Below, in pieces: positions 4,606 through 5,813 of a stretch of DNA of 5,813 nt (position 1 is its first letter; every line of letters starts with the position of its first letter). The stretch is from Rhodobacterales bacterium UBA3089 (GTDB lineage: Bacteria; Pseudomonadota; Alphaproteobacteria; Rhodobacterales; Rhodobacteraceae). The position numbers and the translations under genes are program-made. The notes beneath the pieces were generated by a model that saw nothing but the letters and a program-made list of their open reading frames with translations, was not told where the DNA came from and did not search any database. The stretch covers positions 1-5,813 of the forward strand of contig DFBD01000229.1 in assembly GCA_002367255.1 (NCBI GenBank). The letters are read 5' to 3'.

Positions 4606-5813
4606 ATGTTAGATAACACCCAAACCAATCCCGAAATTGCCCGCCGCCGGACCTTTGCGATTATCTCGCATCCCGATGCCGGTAAAACGACGCTTACAGA
4701 AAAATTTCTGCTGTTTGGCGGGGCAATCCAGATGGCGGGACAGGTACGTGCCAAGGGGGATGCACGGCGTTCGCGCTCGGATTTTATGCAAATGGAAAAG
4801 GACCGTGGTATCTCGGTTTCCGCGTCTGCCATGTCGTTCGAGTTTCGCGAGTTCTGGTTCAATCTGGTGGACACGCCGGGGCACTCGGATTTTTCCGAGG
4901 ATACCTATCGGACTTTGACCGCCGTTGACGCCGCGATCATGGTGATTGATGGCGCGAAGGGTGTGGAAAGCCAAACGCAAAAGCTGTTCGAGGTGTGCCG
5001 CCTGCGCGACTTGCCCATCCTCACCTTTTGTAACAAGATGGACCGCGAAAGCCGCGAGATTTTTGAAATTATTGATGAAATTCAGGAAAATCTGGCGATT
5101 GACGTTTGTCCGGCGTCTTGGCCGATCGGTATCGGTCGGGAATTCATCGGAACATATGACATCTTTAACGACCGCATAATCCTGATGGATCGTGCGGACC
5201 GAAATGTGAAGGCCGAGAGCATTCAGATCGACGGGCTCGATGATCCTGCGATTGAAAAACACGTGCCAGCCGATCTGCTGGCCACGCTTCGCGAAGAAGT
5301 TGAAATGGTGCGCGAGCTGTTGCCGGAATTCGACCGTCAGGCGTTTCTGGATGGGACGATGACACCAATCTGGTTCGGTTCAGCGATTAATTCGTTCGGC
5401 GTGCAGGAACTGATGGACGGGATTGCCACCTATGGCCCGCCGCCGCAGGTGCGCCCCGGAACCCCGCGCGAGGTGGAACCCTCGGAAAAGAAAGTCACCG
5501 GATTTGTGTTCAAGGTGCAGGCGAACATGGACCCAAAGCACCGCGACCGAATTGCGTTTGTGCGTCTGTGTTCAGGGCATTTCAAACGCGGGATGAAGTT
5601 GAAACACGTGCGGTCCAACAAAATCATGGCGATTTCGAACCCTATGATGTTCTTGGCTAACGACCGTGAAGTAACCGAAGACGCATGGGCTGGTGACATC
5701 ATCGGTATTCCTAACCACGGGCAGTTGCGGATTGGTGACAGCCTGACCGAGGGCGAGGATATTCGTTTCACAGGCATCCCGTCGTTTGCACCAGAACTGC
5801 TGCAAAACGTGCG
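4606..5813 (+). CDS. prfC: Peptide chain release factor 3 (partial, C-terminus off the right edge)
   Basis: RF3 is a translational GTPase that frees RF1/RF2 from the ribosome after peptide release. 402 codons are visible out of an expected total near 530. The G domain is complete: G1 HPDAGKTT at residues 22-29, G2 DRGIS at 66-70, G3 DTPGH at 89-93, G4 NKMD at 143-146 and G5 GSA at 258-260. The RF3-specific stretch FLLFGGAIQMAGQVRAKG at 34-51 separates it from EF-G and other relatives. A beta-barrel domain II begins at about residue 297 (VTGFVFKVQANMDPKHRDRIAFVR) and is cut by the edge before domain III. The MLDNT start matches the usual start of alphaproteobacterial RF3, although no Shine-Dalgarno site precedes it. 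It is the only plus-strand gene in the window. Confidence 0.97.
   Translation, partial: MLDNTQTNPEIARRRTFAIISHPDAGKTTLTEKFLLFGGAIQMAGQVRAKGDARRSRSDFMQMEKDRGISVSASAMSFEFREFWFNLVDTPGHSDFSEDTYRTLTAVDAAIMVIDGAKGVESQTQKLFEVCRLRDLPILTFCNKMDRESREIFEIIDEIQENLAIDVCPASWPIGIGREFIGTYDIFNDRIILMDRADRNVKAESIQIDGLDDPAIEKHVPADLLATLREEVEMVRELLPEFDRQAFLDGTMTPIWFGSAINSFGVQELMDGIATYGPPPQVRPGTPREVEPSEKKVTGFVFKVQANMDPKHRDRIAFVRLCSGHFKRGMKLKHVRSNKIMAISNPMMFLANDREVTEDAWAGDIIGIPNHGQLRIGDSLTEGEDIRFTGIPSFAPELLQNV

Noticed and set aside
4609..5262. Minus-strand open frame of 217 codons opposite prfC
   Set aside because: It lies wholly opposite the clearly real RF3 G domain, shows no recognisable family pattern, and has no ribosome site that I can see. 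It is a codon-bias shadow.

Overview
The window looks like an ordinary chromosomal segment of an alphaproteobacterium, probably a Rhodobacterales/Roseobacter-type organism. The evidence is the style of the TatA, TatB and release factor 3 proteins, a moderate-to-high GC content, and tight gene packing with good Shine-Dalgarno sites. This placement rests on protein recognition alone, so it is an inference. No RNA gene, CRISPR array, insertion sequence or phage feature was seen.

Layout, left to right. Positions 1-531 (minus strand) hold the start of a tat operon: tatA is complete, and tatB follows it after 16 nt and runs off the left edge. Next, also on the minus strand, comes a two-gene transport unit: a sodium:solute symporter (1802-3202) followed after 53 nt by an FbpC-like ABC transporter ATPase (678-1748) with a TTG start codon. 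No permease or binding-protein gene is present for that ATPase. Positions 3242-3369 hold the putative symporter promoter and an intrinsic terminator that closes the next unit. That unit is again two minus-strand genes: a small lipoprotein of the I78 peptidase-inhibitor family (4165-4500) and, 15 nt downstream, a short-chain dehydrogenase/reductase-like protein (3370-4149) in which the catalytic Tyr and Lys are replaced. On the right, the only plus-strand gene is prfC (peptide chain release factor 3), which starts at 4606 and is cut by the right edge.

Working together: tatAB builds the twin-arginine export machinery. The symporter and ATPase look like membrane transport functions of unknown substrate. 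The I78-like lipoprotein would sit in the envelope, possibly restraining proteases. The SDR-like protein is cytosolic and of unknown activity. prfC recycles release factors after translation termination.

I see no clearly new multi-gene system. The points most worth a second look are the SDR with a degenerate active site paired with an I78 lipoprotein, the apparently leaderless prfC promoter arrangement, the orphan ATPase paired with a secondary transporter, and a tiny leader reading frame overlapping the ATPase TTG start.
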